Counted from the first letter of the stretch, positions 42,901 to 51,427 are shown. The stretch is DNA of 64,000 nucleotides from Thermohalobaculum sp964576075 (GCA_964576075.1 CAZNTX010000007.1:1-64000); one strand, 5' to 3'. Numbers and translations: made by a program. Notes: generated by a model from the sequence alone, not told the origin.

Positions 42901-45578
42901 GCGACCTCGACTCCCCCGGCGCGCGGACCCTCGGGCAAGTCGACTGGACCCTGACGCTCACCGCCGCGGACTATGCGGCGCTCGGCAGCGAGAGCCGGGT
43001 GCAGACCTACCGCATCTCCCTCGCCGACACCAAGGAGCCCGAGGCGGCGGACGTCGTCACCGTCGCCGTCGCGATCAACGGGGCCAATCTCTGCCCGATC
43101 GCCACGGACGACCCCTACACCGTCTTCGCCGGCAGCGAGCCGTTGCTGGTCCCCGTCCTCGCGAACGACCGCGACCCGGACGGCGACCCGCTCGAGCTCG
43201 TCTCGATCGACCCCGGCGAGGGGCTGCTCGGCGAGGCGACCCTGGTCGGCAACGAGATCCGCTACGCCACCGCCGGCGCCTTCCAGGCGCTGCCCGAGGG
43301 CGAGAGCGTGACGGAGACGATCTCCTACATCGTCACCGACGGGAACGGCTGCGAGGTCGAGGGCCGGCTCGTCATGACCGTGCTCGGCACCGCCGCGCCG
43401 GTGGAGATCGAGATCCGCGACGTGATGGTCTTCGAGGACGAGGGCTTCGCCGAGTTCACCGTCACGCGCCGCGGCGCGACCGAGCTCGACATCCCGCTCC
43501 GCCTCGAGGCGTTCCAGGGCCCGGGCGACACCGCTTCCGACGGCGGCGACGGCCCCCGGGATTTCGTCCCCCGCAGCGAGACGATCGTCATCGAGGGCAG
43601 CGACGCGCTGCGCGAGAGCGAGACCTTCCGCGTCCCGATCGTCAACGACACGACCCCCAACGAGCCGGACGAGACCTTCACCGTGACCGCCACGGCGCTC
43701 GAAGACCTCCCCTCGGCGGGCATCTTCGAGGGCGTCGTCGCCAGCGCCACCGGCCTCATCAAGGACGACGACGACGGGCGCTTCCTCGTCACCACCCCGC
43801 TCGACATCGTCGAGCCGGATGACGGGCTGACCTCGCTCCGCGAGGCGGTCCTCGCCGCCAACGGCAGCCCGGGGGTCGACGAGATCACCTTCGACCCCGC
43901 CGTCTTCGGGGAGATCGTGACGAGCGGGCCCGGCGATGCCGTCGACTCGATCTTCCAGCCGACGACGATCGCGCTCGGCTCCGAACTCACGATCACCGAG
44001 ACGGTCACGATCGACGGCGATTTCCGCGTGATCCTCGACGGCGGCGAGGCGACCCGCCTCTTCACCGTCGCCTCCGGCGCCGACCGCCTCGGCTCGATCA
44101 CCTTCGCGGATCTCGACTTCCGCAACGGCGCGGCCGACGGCGCCGGCGGCGCCATCCGCGCCTTCGCCGACACCCGGATCGAGAGCGGCACCTTCGCCTT
44201 CAACACGGCAGCCGGCAGCGGCGGCGCGGTCGCGGCCTTTGGTGCTGGCACGAACCTGATCGTGTCCAATTCGGATTTCTTCGAGAATACGGCCGGAGAC
44301 GAAGGCGGCGCGATCTCTGGCGGGACAGGCACGCAGCTGTCGATCCAGGGCACGGACATCTCCGACAACGCCGCCGCCTTCGGCGGGGGCATCGGCGTTG
44401 AGGCGGCGAGCCTCGCCGTGACCGGCAGCTCCGTCTTCGGCAACACCGCGACCATCAGCGGTGGCGGGCTCAACCTAGGCTTCACCGGCGGGCCGGGCGC
44501 GAGTTTCTCGATCACCGACGCATTCATCACCGGAAACCGCGTCGTTGGGGCCATGAACAGCGAGAGCAGTGGTGGCGGAGGCCTCGACATCCGCGACAAT
44601 TCCGTCGGCACCATCACCCGCGGCAGCATCTCCAACAACAGCGCCGAGGACCCGGACGGGTCGGGGGGCGGCGGGCTCCAGGTCTTCGAAGGGGCCGACG
44701 TCACCCTCGTCGATGTCCCCGTCCGCTTCAACCTGGCGGACGAGGGGGGCGGGATCGATATCGTCCCCGGCGGCGAGTTCGACCCGGTCCCGCGGGTGAC
44801 GCTTCAGGGCACCACCCGGGTGGAGAGCAACACGCCCGACAACATCCCGGACGACGATCTCAACTTCGTCGACAATCAGACCGGCGTCGGCATCCTCTCG
44901 CTCGGGCCTCTGGAGGCGCTGGCGGCGGAGGGCGCGCCGGGCTCGCAGGGCGCCATGGACGCAGCCGCCGCGGCCGGGGGCGGTGCGCCGGGCCTCGTCG
45001 TCGCGGGCTTCACCGATGCGGACGGCGTCGTCGAGGGCACCGCGGGGCTCGACCGGGTGGTCTACCCCTTCTCCCGCGCCGAGATCGTCGAGACCGTCGC
45101 GGCGGACGGCTCGGTCACCGTCGAGAGCAATGTCGGGCAGAGCGAGCGGCTCGTCGATGTGGAACGGGTCGAGCTCGAGGACGGCGTCTATCTCTACGGC
45201 CTCGGCGAGGACGGGGCTGAGGTGCACCGCCTCTACTCCGCCGCCTACGGCCGCACGCCCGACGCCGACGGCCTCGTCTTCTGGGACGGCGCGCGGGCGG
45301 AGGGGCTCTCCGCCGCAGCCCTCGCCGGGGCCTTCGCCGAAAGCGCGGAGTTCCTCGCCCGCTTCGGCGGCGCCGAGCCCGAGCCCGAGGCGCTCGTCGA
45401 CGCGCTCTATCTCAACATCTACGGGCGCGCGGCGGACGCCGAGGGCGGGGCCTTCTGGCAGGCCCGGCTCGCGGAGGGGCTCACCACGCCGGAGATCCTC
45501 CTCGCCTTCGCCGAGAGCGCGGAGAACCGGGCGCTCACCTTCGAGGACACCGATGGCGGGCTCTGGGCGATCGGCTGA
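39978..45578 (+). CDS. 1866-aa exoprotein: cadherin-like repeats, Calx-beta, beta-helix, C-terminal DUF4214 module
   Basis: Very large, very acidic protein with no Sec signal peptide. Residues 1-215 are unrecognised. About 220-1135 carry VCBS/cadherin-like units, visible as repeated TVTLTGANDAPQF, IRLIGANDAPEAQDDA, VGGVNDRPAFSE and VAINGANLCPIATDDPY. A Calx-beta domain is at about 1140-1270, then a CSLREA-type segment (DGLTSLREAVLAANG, ~1281), and a right-handed beta-helix (about 1310-1620; GGGIGVEAASLAVTGSSVFG). The end has EDGVYLYGL then two DUF4214 units (VHRLYSAAYGRTPDADGLVFW..., about 1747-1855). Many Asp residues suggest Ca2+ binding and type I secretion. Probably a surface adhesin or matrix protein. 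GGAGG at 39968-39972 precedes the ATG. Confidence 0.75.
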   Translation: MTTITIFDPTYEFPAVSPPSELVLKSQTRVTVSYDASFLESQTGLAFQSALANPDNLFAGETENFRGEVEEIVTTRGAPNGPAIFSITNPGLSFADYVSGGDAILFAGRDDIVLAAGRLDLESQIVDAVAGGSDAVDRVLGTRLPGAELAEGDVVAIAAEAEDLLALEVPGGVRLFQRQEREPGQAREPGQADVLLDLDTGADPAAAIEAVELADGSLIDPADLLNRGPTAEDVDLGELCAGQASDNFLDRLIAASRSFRIDEGAANGRVFPVVFEIEDVSGSERVSFLPDEGSVVYDASQGFGALAEGERRTDRFSYTVSDGVETTTAEVLVTVVGIDDPLVFQDGSEIAGAIGELPEGDPLEGVFLHRAEGTILVFDPDVRDTYTAEIPLPGEDGGPTLGTASIVAQSSTDTEAEGSATWRYEIADAAIESLAEGETLQDSFEVVFRKTGADPGDGAEAPDCADPEAGADPVQTVTVTLTGANDAPQFDVTAPPEGEAVELATIAEAAEDDEPDPEAAPVVTALAPLPFTDLDRADDAHRARLDPRLAPDQPAFLDILSIVEVVTDAEMQGGTVGLRTTVRDGDLDSLYAGEERVQRYDLLIRDRAAEGEGLTDVLPVAIRLIGANDAPEAQDDARRLLADGTLPEDATAPDGDRAPMGETPGFVDVLANDADPDIPAADDPRAGEAPDILVVAGIGTPTADMGLPGGVDLQGLFEVAEDGSGILYDFGDAFDFLAEGETLEITVPYTVADRSEAANTPEEIADRLEGTAELAIVVIGGAGDPCLDYVGEDRLAIDEDGDAGEAEIDPAQGIPIVPAEAGDFEILDIRVADIAVSGMEDDTEISAAVLEAAARASLPNGGEGPAEALSFDPAGNFDFLMQGVTATVTLAYTARSPEGDDCEGTVEIAVGGVNDRPAFSELSVLAGEIPADPQAEILDLEARGRLRFEDPDIGDMHTADLAPVPDDYVGEFRLSDLDSPGARTLGQVDWTLTLTAADYAALGSESRVQTYRISLADTKEPEAADVVTVAVAINGANLCPIATDDPYTVFAGSEPLLVPVLANDRDPDGDPLELVSIDPGEGLLGEATLVGNEIRYATAGAFQALPEGESVTETISYIVTDGNGCEVEGRLVMTVLGTAAPVEIEIRDVMVFEDEGFAEFTVTRRGATELDIPLRLEAFQGPGDTASDGGDGPRDFVPRSETIVIEGSDALRESETFRVPIVNDTTPNEPDETFTVTATALEDLPSAGIFEGVVASATGLIKDDDDGRFLVTTPLDIVEPDDGLTSLREAVLAANGSPGVDEITFDPAVFGEIVTSGPGDAVDSIFQPTTIALGSELTITETVTIDGDFRVILDGGEATRLFTVASGADRLGSITFADLDFRNGAADGAGGAIRAFADTRIESGTFAFNTAAGSGGAVAAFGAGTNLIVSNSDFFENTAGDEGGAISGGTGTQLSIQGTDISDNAAAFGGGIGVEAASLAVTGSSVFGNTATISGGGLNLGFTGGPGASFSITDAFITGNRVVGAMNSESSGGGGLDIRDNSVGTITRGSISNNSAEDPDGSGGGGLQVFEGADVTLVDVPVRFNLADEGGGIDIVPGGEFDPVPRVTLQGTTRVESNTPDNIPDDDLNFVDNQTGVGILSLGPLEALAAEGAPGSQGAMDAAAAAGGGAPGLVVAGFTDADGVVEGTAGLDRVVYPFSRAEIVETVAADGSVTVESNVGQSERLVDVERVELEDGVYLYGLGEDGAEVHRLYSAAYGRTPDADGLVFWDGARAEGLSAAALAGAFAESAEFLARFGGAEPEPEALVDALYLNIYGRAADAEGGAFWQARLAEGLTTPEILLAFAESAENRALTFEDTDGGLWAIG
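40518..40553 (+). repeat. Perfect 18-bp tandem duplication inside the 1866-aa protein gene
   Basis: Two identical 18-base units (40518-40535 and 40536-40553) encode a doubled REPGQA. It is in frame and lies at the end of the unrecognised N-terminal region, where a linker would be expected. Confidence 0.9.
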
Positions 45579-45619
45579 GCCTGTGGCACTCTGACGGCGA
45601 ACCGGCAAGGGAGGCGGCC

Positions 45620-47995
45620 ATGGCGAGCGGGCTCATCGGCGGGGCAGGGCGGGGCCTTCTCGCCGCGCTCGCGCTCGCAGGCGGGATCGGGGCGTGGGCG
45701 CCGGAGCCGCTGGCGCAGGGGGTCGACATCCTGCGCTCCACCGGCCGCGCCGCCGAACGCGCCATCCGCAGCCAGATCGGGCGGGCGCTGCGCCCGAGCC
45801 TCGAGGTGCGCAACGCCTATGACGACCCGCCCGTGGCGGTCTCGGCCTCGGCCGACGGCACCCATCTCGCAGTGGTGACGCCGGACGGGGGGCTGCGCGT
45901 CTTCGATCTCGTCGACGGGCGGCAGGTGCTCGACCGCCCCGCCGCGGGGGACCGTCTCTCCGGCATCGCCCTCGGCAGCGCCGGGCGGCCCGTGCTCGCG
46001 CGCACGACCCGCGGGGCGGTGCTCCTCGCCCCCTCCTGGCAGGAGGCGCCCGGGCGGCTCATGCGCCTCGCCTCGCGCGCGGAGGCCACCGCCCTCGCCC
46101 TCGGCGGCGCGCTCGGCGCGGTCGGCCATGCGGACGGCGCGGTCAGCCTGCTCGACGCGCGCAGCGGGCGCGAGATCGCCGCCCTCCCGCCCACGGGCGA
46201 GGCGATCACCGCCATCGCCGTCGCCCCCTCGGGCCGCTTCGCGCTCGCCGGCGACGAGGACGGCGGGCTCCGCGCGATCGACGAGCGAGGCCGGGCCATC
46301 CCGGTCTCCGGCGGGCCGGAGGACGAGATCACCGCCATCGCCCATCTCGTCGGCCCCCTCTTCGCCGCCGGCGACGAGGACGGCCGCCTCGCCCTCGTCG
46401 ACGCCTCGACCGGGCAGACGCTGAAGGCCTGGGACGCGCATTCCGACGAGATCGCCGGCATCGCCGGGCTCGGCGAGCGCTTCGCGACGGCCGACGAGGA
46501 CGGCACCGTCAAGATCTGGGACGGCACTGGCCGCGAGACCGCCCGCCCCGATCCCGGCTGGGACGGCGAGGTGACCGCTCTCGCCGCCGCCGGGGGCCGC
46601 CTCCTGGTGACCGGGCCGGACGAGGCGATCCACCTCCTCGATCCCGCCCGCGGCGCCCGCCTCGCGACCCTCTTCGTCACCCGCGTCGGTTGGGGCGCGG
46701 TCGGCGCCGCGGGCCGCTTCGACGGCGACGTCGCCGCCTTCCAGGACGTCGCCTGGCGGGCGGGGGAGCTGCGCCTGCCGGTCGAGAACCTCTCGGCGCG
46801 CTATTTCGAGCCTGGCCTCCTCGCCACCCATATCCGCGGCGGGCGGTTCCTCACGAGCCCGCGCGAGCGCATCGCCGAGCGGCTCTACCCGCCGCCCTAC
46901 ACCACGCTCGAGGTCCTCGCCGAACCCTCGGCCCCCGGCCAGCCGATCCGCCTGGAGATCACGGCGGAGGCCGGCAGCGCCTCCGAGATCGGCGAGATCC
47001 GCCTCTTCCACAACGGCAAGCGGGTGCCCCCCTCGGCCCTCGGTGCGCCGCGCAGCTCGGGCGAAGAGGTTCGCATCACGGCGGAGGTCCCTGCCGTGCC
47101 CGGCGAGAACCGCCTGACCGCCGTCGCCCAGGGCTGGGCCGAGATCGACGGGCTGCCGGCGGAGGCGGTCGTCAGCGTCGGCGGCGGGCAGGCCGCGCGG
47201 CTGCGCGTCACCGCCGTCGGGATCGACCGCTATGCCGGGCGCGATCTGCGCCTCAACTACGCCGTCGCCGATGCCCAGGCGGTCGCCGACCAGCTCGCCC
47301 GCCGCGCCCGCGGCGCCTTCGCCGGCGTCGAGACCGAGCTCCTCCTCGACCGCGCCGCCTCGCGGGAGGGCATCCGCACCGCCCTGGCCTCCCTCGCCGC
47401 GGCCGAGGCGAGCGACGTCGCCGTCCTCTTCCTCGCCGGCCATGCCCGCTCCGTCGGCGATGCGTGGTATTTCCTCCCCCGCGAGCTCGACGATCTGCGC
47501 GACGACCGCCAGGTCGCCCGCCTCGGCCTCTCCGGCGCCGATCTCGCGGCGGCCCTGACCGCGGCGGCGGCGCAGAACATCCTCCTCGTGATTGACGCCT
47601 GCCAGTCCGGCGCGATCCTCGGCAGCTTCGAGAGCTTCGCCCAGCGCCGCGCGCTCCAGGAGCTGAAGCGCGAGACCGGCGTCGCCGTCATCGCCGCGAC
47701 CCGCGCCGACCAGCTCGCGCCGGAATACTCCAAGCTCGGCCACGGTCTGCTGACCTACACCCTCCTCGAGGGCCTCGGCGCCCGCGGCGGCCAGGGCGCC
47801 GACCGCGCCCCCCGCGACGGGCGCGTGACCGCCGGCGAGCTCAAATCCTATGTGGAGGAGCGCGCGCCCCGCCTCGCGGCCGAGCTCGACGCGACCCTGC
47901 CCGGCGGCACCGCCCCCCGCGGCGACTTCTCCCAGCGCGTGCCCGTCACCCCCGTCGGCCTCGTCATCGGCGCCGATTTCCCCCTCGCCCGCTGA
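45620..47995 (+). CDS. Exported WD40-caspase (peptidase C14) protein
   Basis: 791-aa protein with a hydrophobic N-terminus that looks like a signal peptide (LLAALALAGGIGAWAPEPLAQG, within residues 12-34). About 65-375 form a seven-bladed-like WD40 propeller (VSASADGTHLAVVTPDGGLRVFD, AVGHADGAVSLLDARSG, ALAGDEDGGLRAID, FATADEDGTVKIWDGTG). About 430-520 are beta-sandwich-like, and about 530-790 a caspase p20 fold with VLFLAGHA (His 608) and LLVIDACQSGAI (Cys 661), both catalytic residues intact. It would be a periplasmic or surface cysteine protease. It begins 41 bases after the exoprotein gene, with an AAGGGAGG site; a shared transcript is likely. Substrate unknown. Confidence 0.8.
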   Translation: MASGLIGGAGRGLLAALALAGGIGAWAPEPLAQGVDILRSTGRAAERAIRSQIGRALRPSLEVRNAYDDPPVAVSASADGTHLAVVTPDGGLRVFDLVDGRQVLDRPAAGDRLSGIALGSAGRPVLARTTRGAVLLAPSWQEAPGRLMRLASRAEATALALGGALGAVGHADGAVSLLDARSGREIAALPPTGEAITAIAVAPSGRFALAGDEDGGLRAIDERGRAIPVSGGPEDEITAIAHLVGPLFAAGDEDGRLALVDASTGQTLKAWDAHSDEIAGIAGLGERFATADEDGTVKIWDGTGRETARPDPGWDGEVTALAAAGGRLLVTGPDEAIHLLDPARGARLATLFVTRVGWGAVGAAGRFDGDVAAFQDVAWRAGELRLPVENLSARYFEPGLLATHIRGGRFLTSPRERIAERLYPPPYTTLEVLAEPSAPGQPIRLEITAEAGSASEIGEIRLFHNGKRVPPSALGAPRSSGEEVRITAEVPAVPGENRLTAVAQGWAEIDGLPAEAVVSVGGGQAARLRVTAVGIDRYAGRDLRLNYAVADAQAVADQLARRARGAFAGVETELLLDRAASREGIRTALASLAAAEASDVAVLFLAGHARSVGDAWYFLPRELDDLRDDRQVARLGLSGADLAAALTAAAAQNILLVIDACQSGAILGSFESFAQRRALQELKRETGVAVIAATRADQLAPEYSKLGHGLLTYTLLEGLGARGGQGADRAPRDGRVTAGELKSYVEERAPRLAAELDATLPGGTAPRGDFSQRVPVTPVGLVIGADFPLAR

Positions 47996-48007
47996 GAGCC
48001 GGCGCGA

Positions 48008-48109
48008 GCCGCCCGCGGCGCGTCCGGAGGCCTGTGGGGGGCGCCGCCGCTGCCGCGCGCGCCGAGGCTTGCCCGGGTGGGCGGGGCCTCCGGACGCGCC
48101 GCGGGCGGC
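48008..48109. repeat. Long GC-rich palindrome between convergent genes, family with conserved loop ends
   Basis: Arms of 25 bases (48008-48032 and 48085-48109) pair perfectly around a 52-base loop. On the minus strand the loop begins CCGCCCACCC and ends CCCCCACA, as in the palindrome at 28919-29013. It separates the caspase gene from the convergent tarD gene and can form a strong hairpin in both transcripts. Confidence 0.8.
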
Positions 48110-48127
48110 GGCCAGGGGCGCGCCCCG

Positions 48128-49294
48128 TCAGGCGGAGAGCGCGCGCATCAGCGGGATGAGATCCGCCTTCTCCTCGAAGCCGATCCCCGGAGAGCGCGTC
48201 AGCGCCACCGTCCCGTCCTCGACCCGTTCGCTGTCGGCGAAGCCGCCGAAGGGCTTGAAGAGATCCGGATAGCTCTCGTTCCCGCCCAGTTGCAGCCCCG
48301 CCGCGATATGCGAGGAGAGCATGTTCCCCCCATGCGGCACCACCCGGCGATGCGACCAGCCATGCGCGCGCAGCATCTCGAGAATCCGCAGGAACTCCAC
48401 GAGCCCGTAGGACAGCGCACAGTCGAACTGCAGCCAGTCCCGGTCGGGCCGCATCCCCGCATAGCGGACGAGGTTGCGCGCATCCTGCACCGAGAAGAGG
48501 TTCTCCCCCGTGGCGAGCGGCGGGCGGTAGTGCTCGCCGAGCACCGCCTGCAGCGCGTAGTCGAGCGGGTCGCCCGCCTCCTCGAACCAGAAGAGCCCGT
48601 AGGGCTCGAGCGCCTTGGCGTAGTCGAGCGCCGTCTGCAGGTCGAACCGCCCGTTGGCGTCGACGCAGAGCTCGGCGCCCGAGCCCACCACCTCGAGCGC
48701 GGCGTCGATGCGGCGCAGATCCTCGTCGAGCGAGGCGCCCCCGATCTTGATCTTGCAGACCCGGTAGCCCCGGTCGCGATAGGAGCGCAGCTCGTCCTGC
48801 AGCTCCGCGAGCCCCTTGCCGGGATAGTAGTAGCCCCCCGCCGCATAGACGAAGATCCGCCCGTCCGCCTCGCCCGCATTGTAGCGCTCGGAGAGGAGGC
48901 GCCAGAGCGGCGCGCCCGCGATCTTCGCATGGGCGTCCCAGACCGCCATGTCGAGCGCGCCGAGGGCGACGGAGCGCTCCCCGTGCCCGCCGGGCTTCTC
49001 CCCGGCCATCGCCGTCGCCCAGACCCGGTGCGGGTCGATGTTGTCCTCGGCATCGGTCAGGAGCGCATGGGCCGGCGCCTCGAGCACGCGCGGCAGGACG
49101 CGGTCGCGCAGCAGCGGCTCCGGCGAATAGCGCCCGTTCGAGTTGAAGCCGTAGCCGACCACCCGCTCGCCGTCGCGCACCGCATCGGTGATCACGGCGA
49201 CGAGGGCGCAGGTCATCTTCGAGAAGTCGATATAGGCGTTGCGTATCGGCGAGGCGATCGGGTGGCTCTCGACGCGGATATCGGTGATGCGCAT
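48128..49294 (-). CDS. tarD: D(-)-tartrate dehydratase (enolase superfamily)
   Basis: 388-aa enolase-superfamily enzyme closely resembling the characterised Bradyrhizobium TarD along its whole length as I recall it (SPIRNAYIDFSKMT, VGYGFNSNGRY, GEKPGGHGERSVALGALDMAVWDA, YAAGGYYYPGKGL). Acid/base Lys lies in KIKIGG (181-183), the metal ligands are Asp 212 (VDANGRF), Glu in FWFEEAGDP (~238) and Glu 264 (ATGENLF), and the catalytic His is 321 (VPHGG). It dehydrates D-tartrate to oxaloacetate. It is downstream of the Gly-Asp-rich exoprotein gene on the same strand, 77 bases apart, with no metabolic partner nearby. Confidence 0.85.
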   Translation of the reverse strand: MRITDIRVESHPIASPIRNAYIDFSKMTCALVAVITDAVRDGERVVGYGFNSNGRYSPEPLLRDRVLPRVLEAPAHALLTDAEDNIDPHRVWATAMAGEKPGGHGERSVALGALDMAVWDAHAKIAGAPLWRLLSERYNAGEADGRIFVYAAGGYYYPGKGLAELQDELRSYRDRGYRVCKIKIGGASLDEDLRRIDAALEVVGSGAELCVDANGRFDLQTALDYAKALEPYGLFWFEEAGDPLDYALQAVLGEHYRPPLATGENLFSVQDARNLVRYAGMRPDRDWLQFDCALSYGLVEFLRILEMLRAHGWSHRRVVPHGGNMLSSHIAAGLQLGGNESYPDLFKPFGGFADSERVEDGTVALTRSPGIGFEEKADLIPLMRALSA

Positions 49295-49371
49295 GGGGCT
49301 CTCCGGCAGGCATGGGGGGCAGGCATGGGGACCGGCAGTCTCGCCCGGCCCCCGCCCCGGAGCAACCCGGC

Positions 49372-51318
49372 TCAGCCGAGGAAGTCCCAGAGCCCGTCGG
49401 ACACCTCGTCGAGGGTCTCGACGAAGGGGCTCTCGCCGCGGTTCTCGGGCGCCGTGCCGAAGGCGAGGAGCACCTCGGCCCGGCTCACGTTCTGATCGAG
49501 CACGCCGCGCCAGAACTCGCCCCCGTCCGGATCGGAGCCGCGCTCGAGGACGTTCTGATAGAGCACCTCGACATACTCGGCATCGGAGAGATAGTCGGCC
49601 TCCTCGGGCCGGGAGGCGTTGCCGAAGGCGGCGCGGAACTCGTCGCTCTCCAGGAAGGCTGCGGCGATGTCGATCTCGGAGGCGCCGAAATCGCGGGTGG
49701 CGATCCAGAAATTGAGCCCGGCGAGGTCGATGTCGCCGTCGCGGTCGAGGGCGGCTTCGTAGAGGAGCGCGATGCGCTTGGCGCCCTCGTCGGTGATCGC
49801 GCTCCGCTCGCCGGGCGCGAAGGCGACGCTCCGCCCGGTGCCGATCCCGACCGAGGCATCGCCGCCCGAAAGGTTTTCGATCCCGGTGAGGAAGATGCGG
49901 TAGCTCGCGCTGTCCGAGCCGGCGAGGGAGACGGTGACGAGTTCCGGCTCGGTCTGGTCGGTGGCGAAGACCACGTCGTCCTCGGCGAGGACGGCGCCCG
50001 TGTCGGTCTCGACCCGCCAGTCGATCTGGAGCACGTCGTCGCGGTCGCCCGAGCGCAGGATGGAAAACTCGAGGCTGTCGGGCCCGGCCTCGGTCTGCCC
50101 GCGGTCGAGGAAGATCAGGGTGTCGGGGGCGTCCTCGGCGCCCGGCCCGCGGGAGAGGCCGCCCGCCGCGTCGAGGATGCCGGGGTCGTAGCGGCCGCGC
50201 GGGGCGTTGGCCCCGTCGCTGGCGTCGGCGCGGCCGGTGCCGTCGCTGCCTCGGCTGCCGGCCCGGAGATTGCCGATGCCGCCGTCTGGGTCGGCCCCGC
50301 CGTCGCCGCCGTCGCCGCCCGATCCGCCTTGCCCGCCCTGGCCGCCGGGGGACGAAGAGGTCGGGTTGGTCTCGTCCGCCGCGCTCGCGAAGCCCGCGAC
50401 GATCTCCACCCGGCCGAGATTGTAGACCCCGGGCGCGGTGTCGCCGGTGACGCCGGCCGGGGCGCCGAGGCCGCCGAAGCCGCCGTTGCCGCCGTCCCCG
50501 CCGTCGCCGCCGTCGGAGACGAAGATGACGCCGTTGCCGCCATCGCCCCCGTCGCCGCCGTCGCCGCCGTCGCCGCCGTCGCCGCCCTGGCCGCCGATGC
50601 CGGCGCGGGCGAAGTTGTCCGGGCCGATGGCGCTGTCGAGGATGACGACGCGGCCGCCCTCGGTGTTCCAGACCGCCGCGGACGCAGCGCCGGAGCGCCC
50701 GCCCGCCGCGCCGTCGCCGCCGTCTTCCCCGCGCCCGCCCCGCGCGCCGTCGGAGCCGAAGGAGCCGTCCGCGCCGTCGAAACCGTCGTTGCCGTCCGCG
50801 CCGTCGCCGCCATTGCCGCCGCGCCCGCTGAGCGCGCGGTTGTCGTCGAACTCGACGCGCACGAGGGTCAGCGTGCCGCCGTTGAAGATGCCGCTGAACA
50901 CATCGCCCGAGGGTCCGCCAGCCTCCCCGCTCGCCGCCTTGTCGCCGACGAGGAAGTCGCCGGGGCCGTCGATCCCGTCCCGCCCGTCGACGCCGAACGC
51001 CTCCGCGCCGACGAGGCGGACCGCCTCGAGCGTCAGCCGCGCGTCGGTCCGGAGCGAGGCGTGCAGCGCGGCGACGCCTGCGAGGGCGGAAGCGTCGAGG
51101 GTGACGTCGGGCGCGCCGTCGCCGTCGGTGTCGCCGTCGATCGTCACGTCCTCGTCCGGAAGGATCACATAGGTCTCGGAGAGCGTCACCCGCTCGATCG
51201 AGGGGTCGAAGCGGATCCTGTCCGCCTCGGGGGTGGCGCGGGCGGCCTCGATCGCGGCGAGGAGCGTGCCGGGCGCGCCGGAGGCGTCGTTCGGATCGGT
51301 GACGAGAAAGTCGGCCAT
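49372..51318 (-). CDS. Gly-Asp-rich exoprotein with C-terminal DUF4214 module
   Basis: 648-aa protein without a signal peptide. The N-terminus (DFLVTDPNDASGAPGTLLAAIEAARA...DRIRFDPSI) resembles the CSLREA segment of the 1866-aa protein. About 150-370 are extremely rich in GGxGGDGG repeats, reminiscent of PE_PGRS or collagen-like glycine domains. After a beta-rich region with a DVVFATDQTEPELVTVSLAG segment (about 430-500) come DUF4214 units (IALLYEAALDRDGDIDLAGLNFW, YVEVLYQNVLERGSDPDGGEFW) and the end DGLWDFLG. Probably type I secreted, with a Ca2+-binding Gly-rich surface. The ATG at 51316-51318 (MADFLVTDP) is preferred to an upstream frame extension. Confidence 0.7.
   Translation of the reverse strand: MADFLVTDPNDASGAPGTLLAAIEAARATPEADRIRFDPSIERVTLSETYVILPDEDVTIDGDTDGDGAPDVTLDASALAGVAALHASLRTDARLTLEAVRLVGAEAFGVDGRDGIDGPGDFLVGDKAASGEAGGPSGDVFSGIFNGGTLTLVRVEFDDNRALSGRGGNGGDGADGNDGFDGADGSFGSDGARGGRGEDGGDGAAGGRSGAASAAVWNTEGGRVVILDSAIGPDNFARAGIGGQGGDGGDGGDGGDGGDGGNGVIFVSDGGDGGDGGNGGFGGLGAPAGVTGDTAPGVYNLGRVEIVAGFASAADETNPTSSSPGGQGGQGGSGGDGGDGGADPDGGIGNLRAGSRGSDGTGRADASDGANAPRGRYDPGILDAAGGLSRGPGAEDAPDTLIFLDRGQTEAGPDSLEFSILRSGDRDDVLQIDWRVETDTGAVLAEDDVVFATDQTEPELVTVSLAGSDSASYRIFLTGIENLSGGDASVGIGTGRSVAFAPGERSAITDEGAKRIALLYEAALDRDGDIDLAGLNFWIATRDFGASEIDIAAAFLESDEFRAAFGNASRPEEADYLSDAEYVEVLYQNVLERGSDPDGGEFWRGVLDQNVSRAEVLLAFGTAPENRGESPFVETLDEVSDGLWDFLG
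50551..50586. repeat. 9-bp tandem repeats coding GGD in the Gly-Asp-rich exoprotein gene
   Basis: Four perfect units of GTCGCCGCC (plus strand) at 50551-50586, with degenerate copies on both sides over roughly 50460-50600. In the gene they encode consecutive Gly-Gly-Asp. Such arrays are prone to in-frame copy-number change. Confidence 0.8.
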
Positions 51319-51391
51319 GGGGGTCCCCTGTCTGTGCTGCTGCCTGGAAGATAGGGCGGACTGGGGACGATTTGTTGCGAAATGCACAATA

Positions 51392-51418
51392 CCGGGCCGC
51401 CCTCGGCGGGCGGCCCGG
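51392..51418 (-). terminator. Hairpin ending the ammonium transporter operon
   Basis: CCGGGCCGCC (51392-51401) pairs with GGCGGCCCGG (51409-51418), extended by one inner C-G pair, about 10 bases past the stop of the 76-aa gene. In the leftward direction it is followed by an AT-richer TATTGTGCATTT stretch. Confidence 0.6.
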
Positions 51419-51427
51419 CGCGAGGGC

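Noticed and set aside
38790..42938. 1382-codon open frame on the minus strand under the exoprotein gene
   Set aside because: Pure antisense of the Asp/Glu-rich coding frame, which yields long stop-free complements. No ribosome-binding site or domain.
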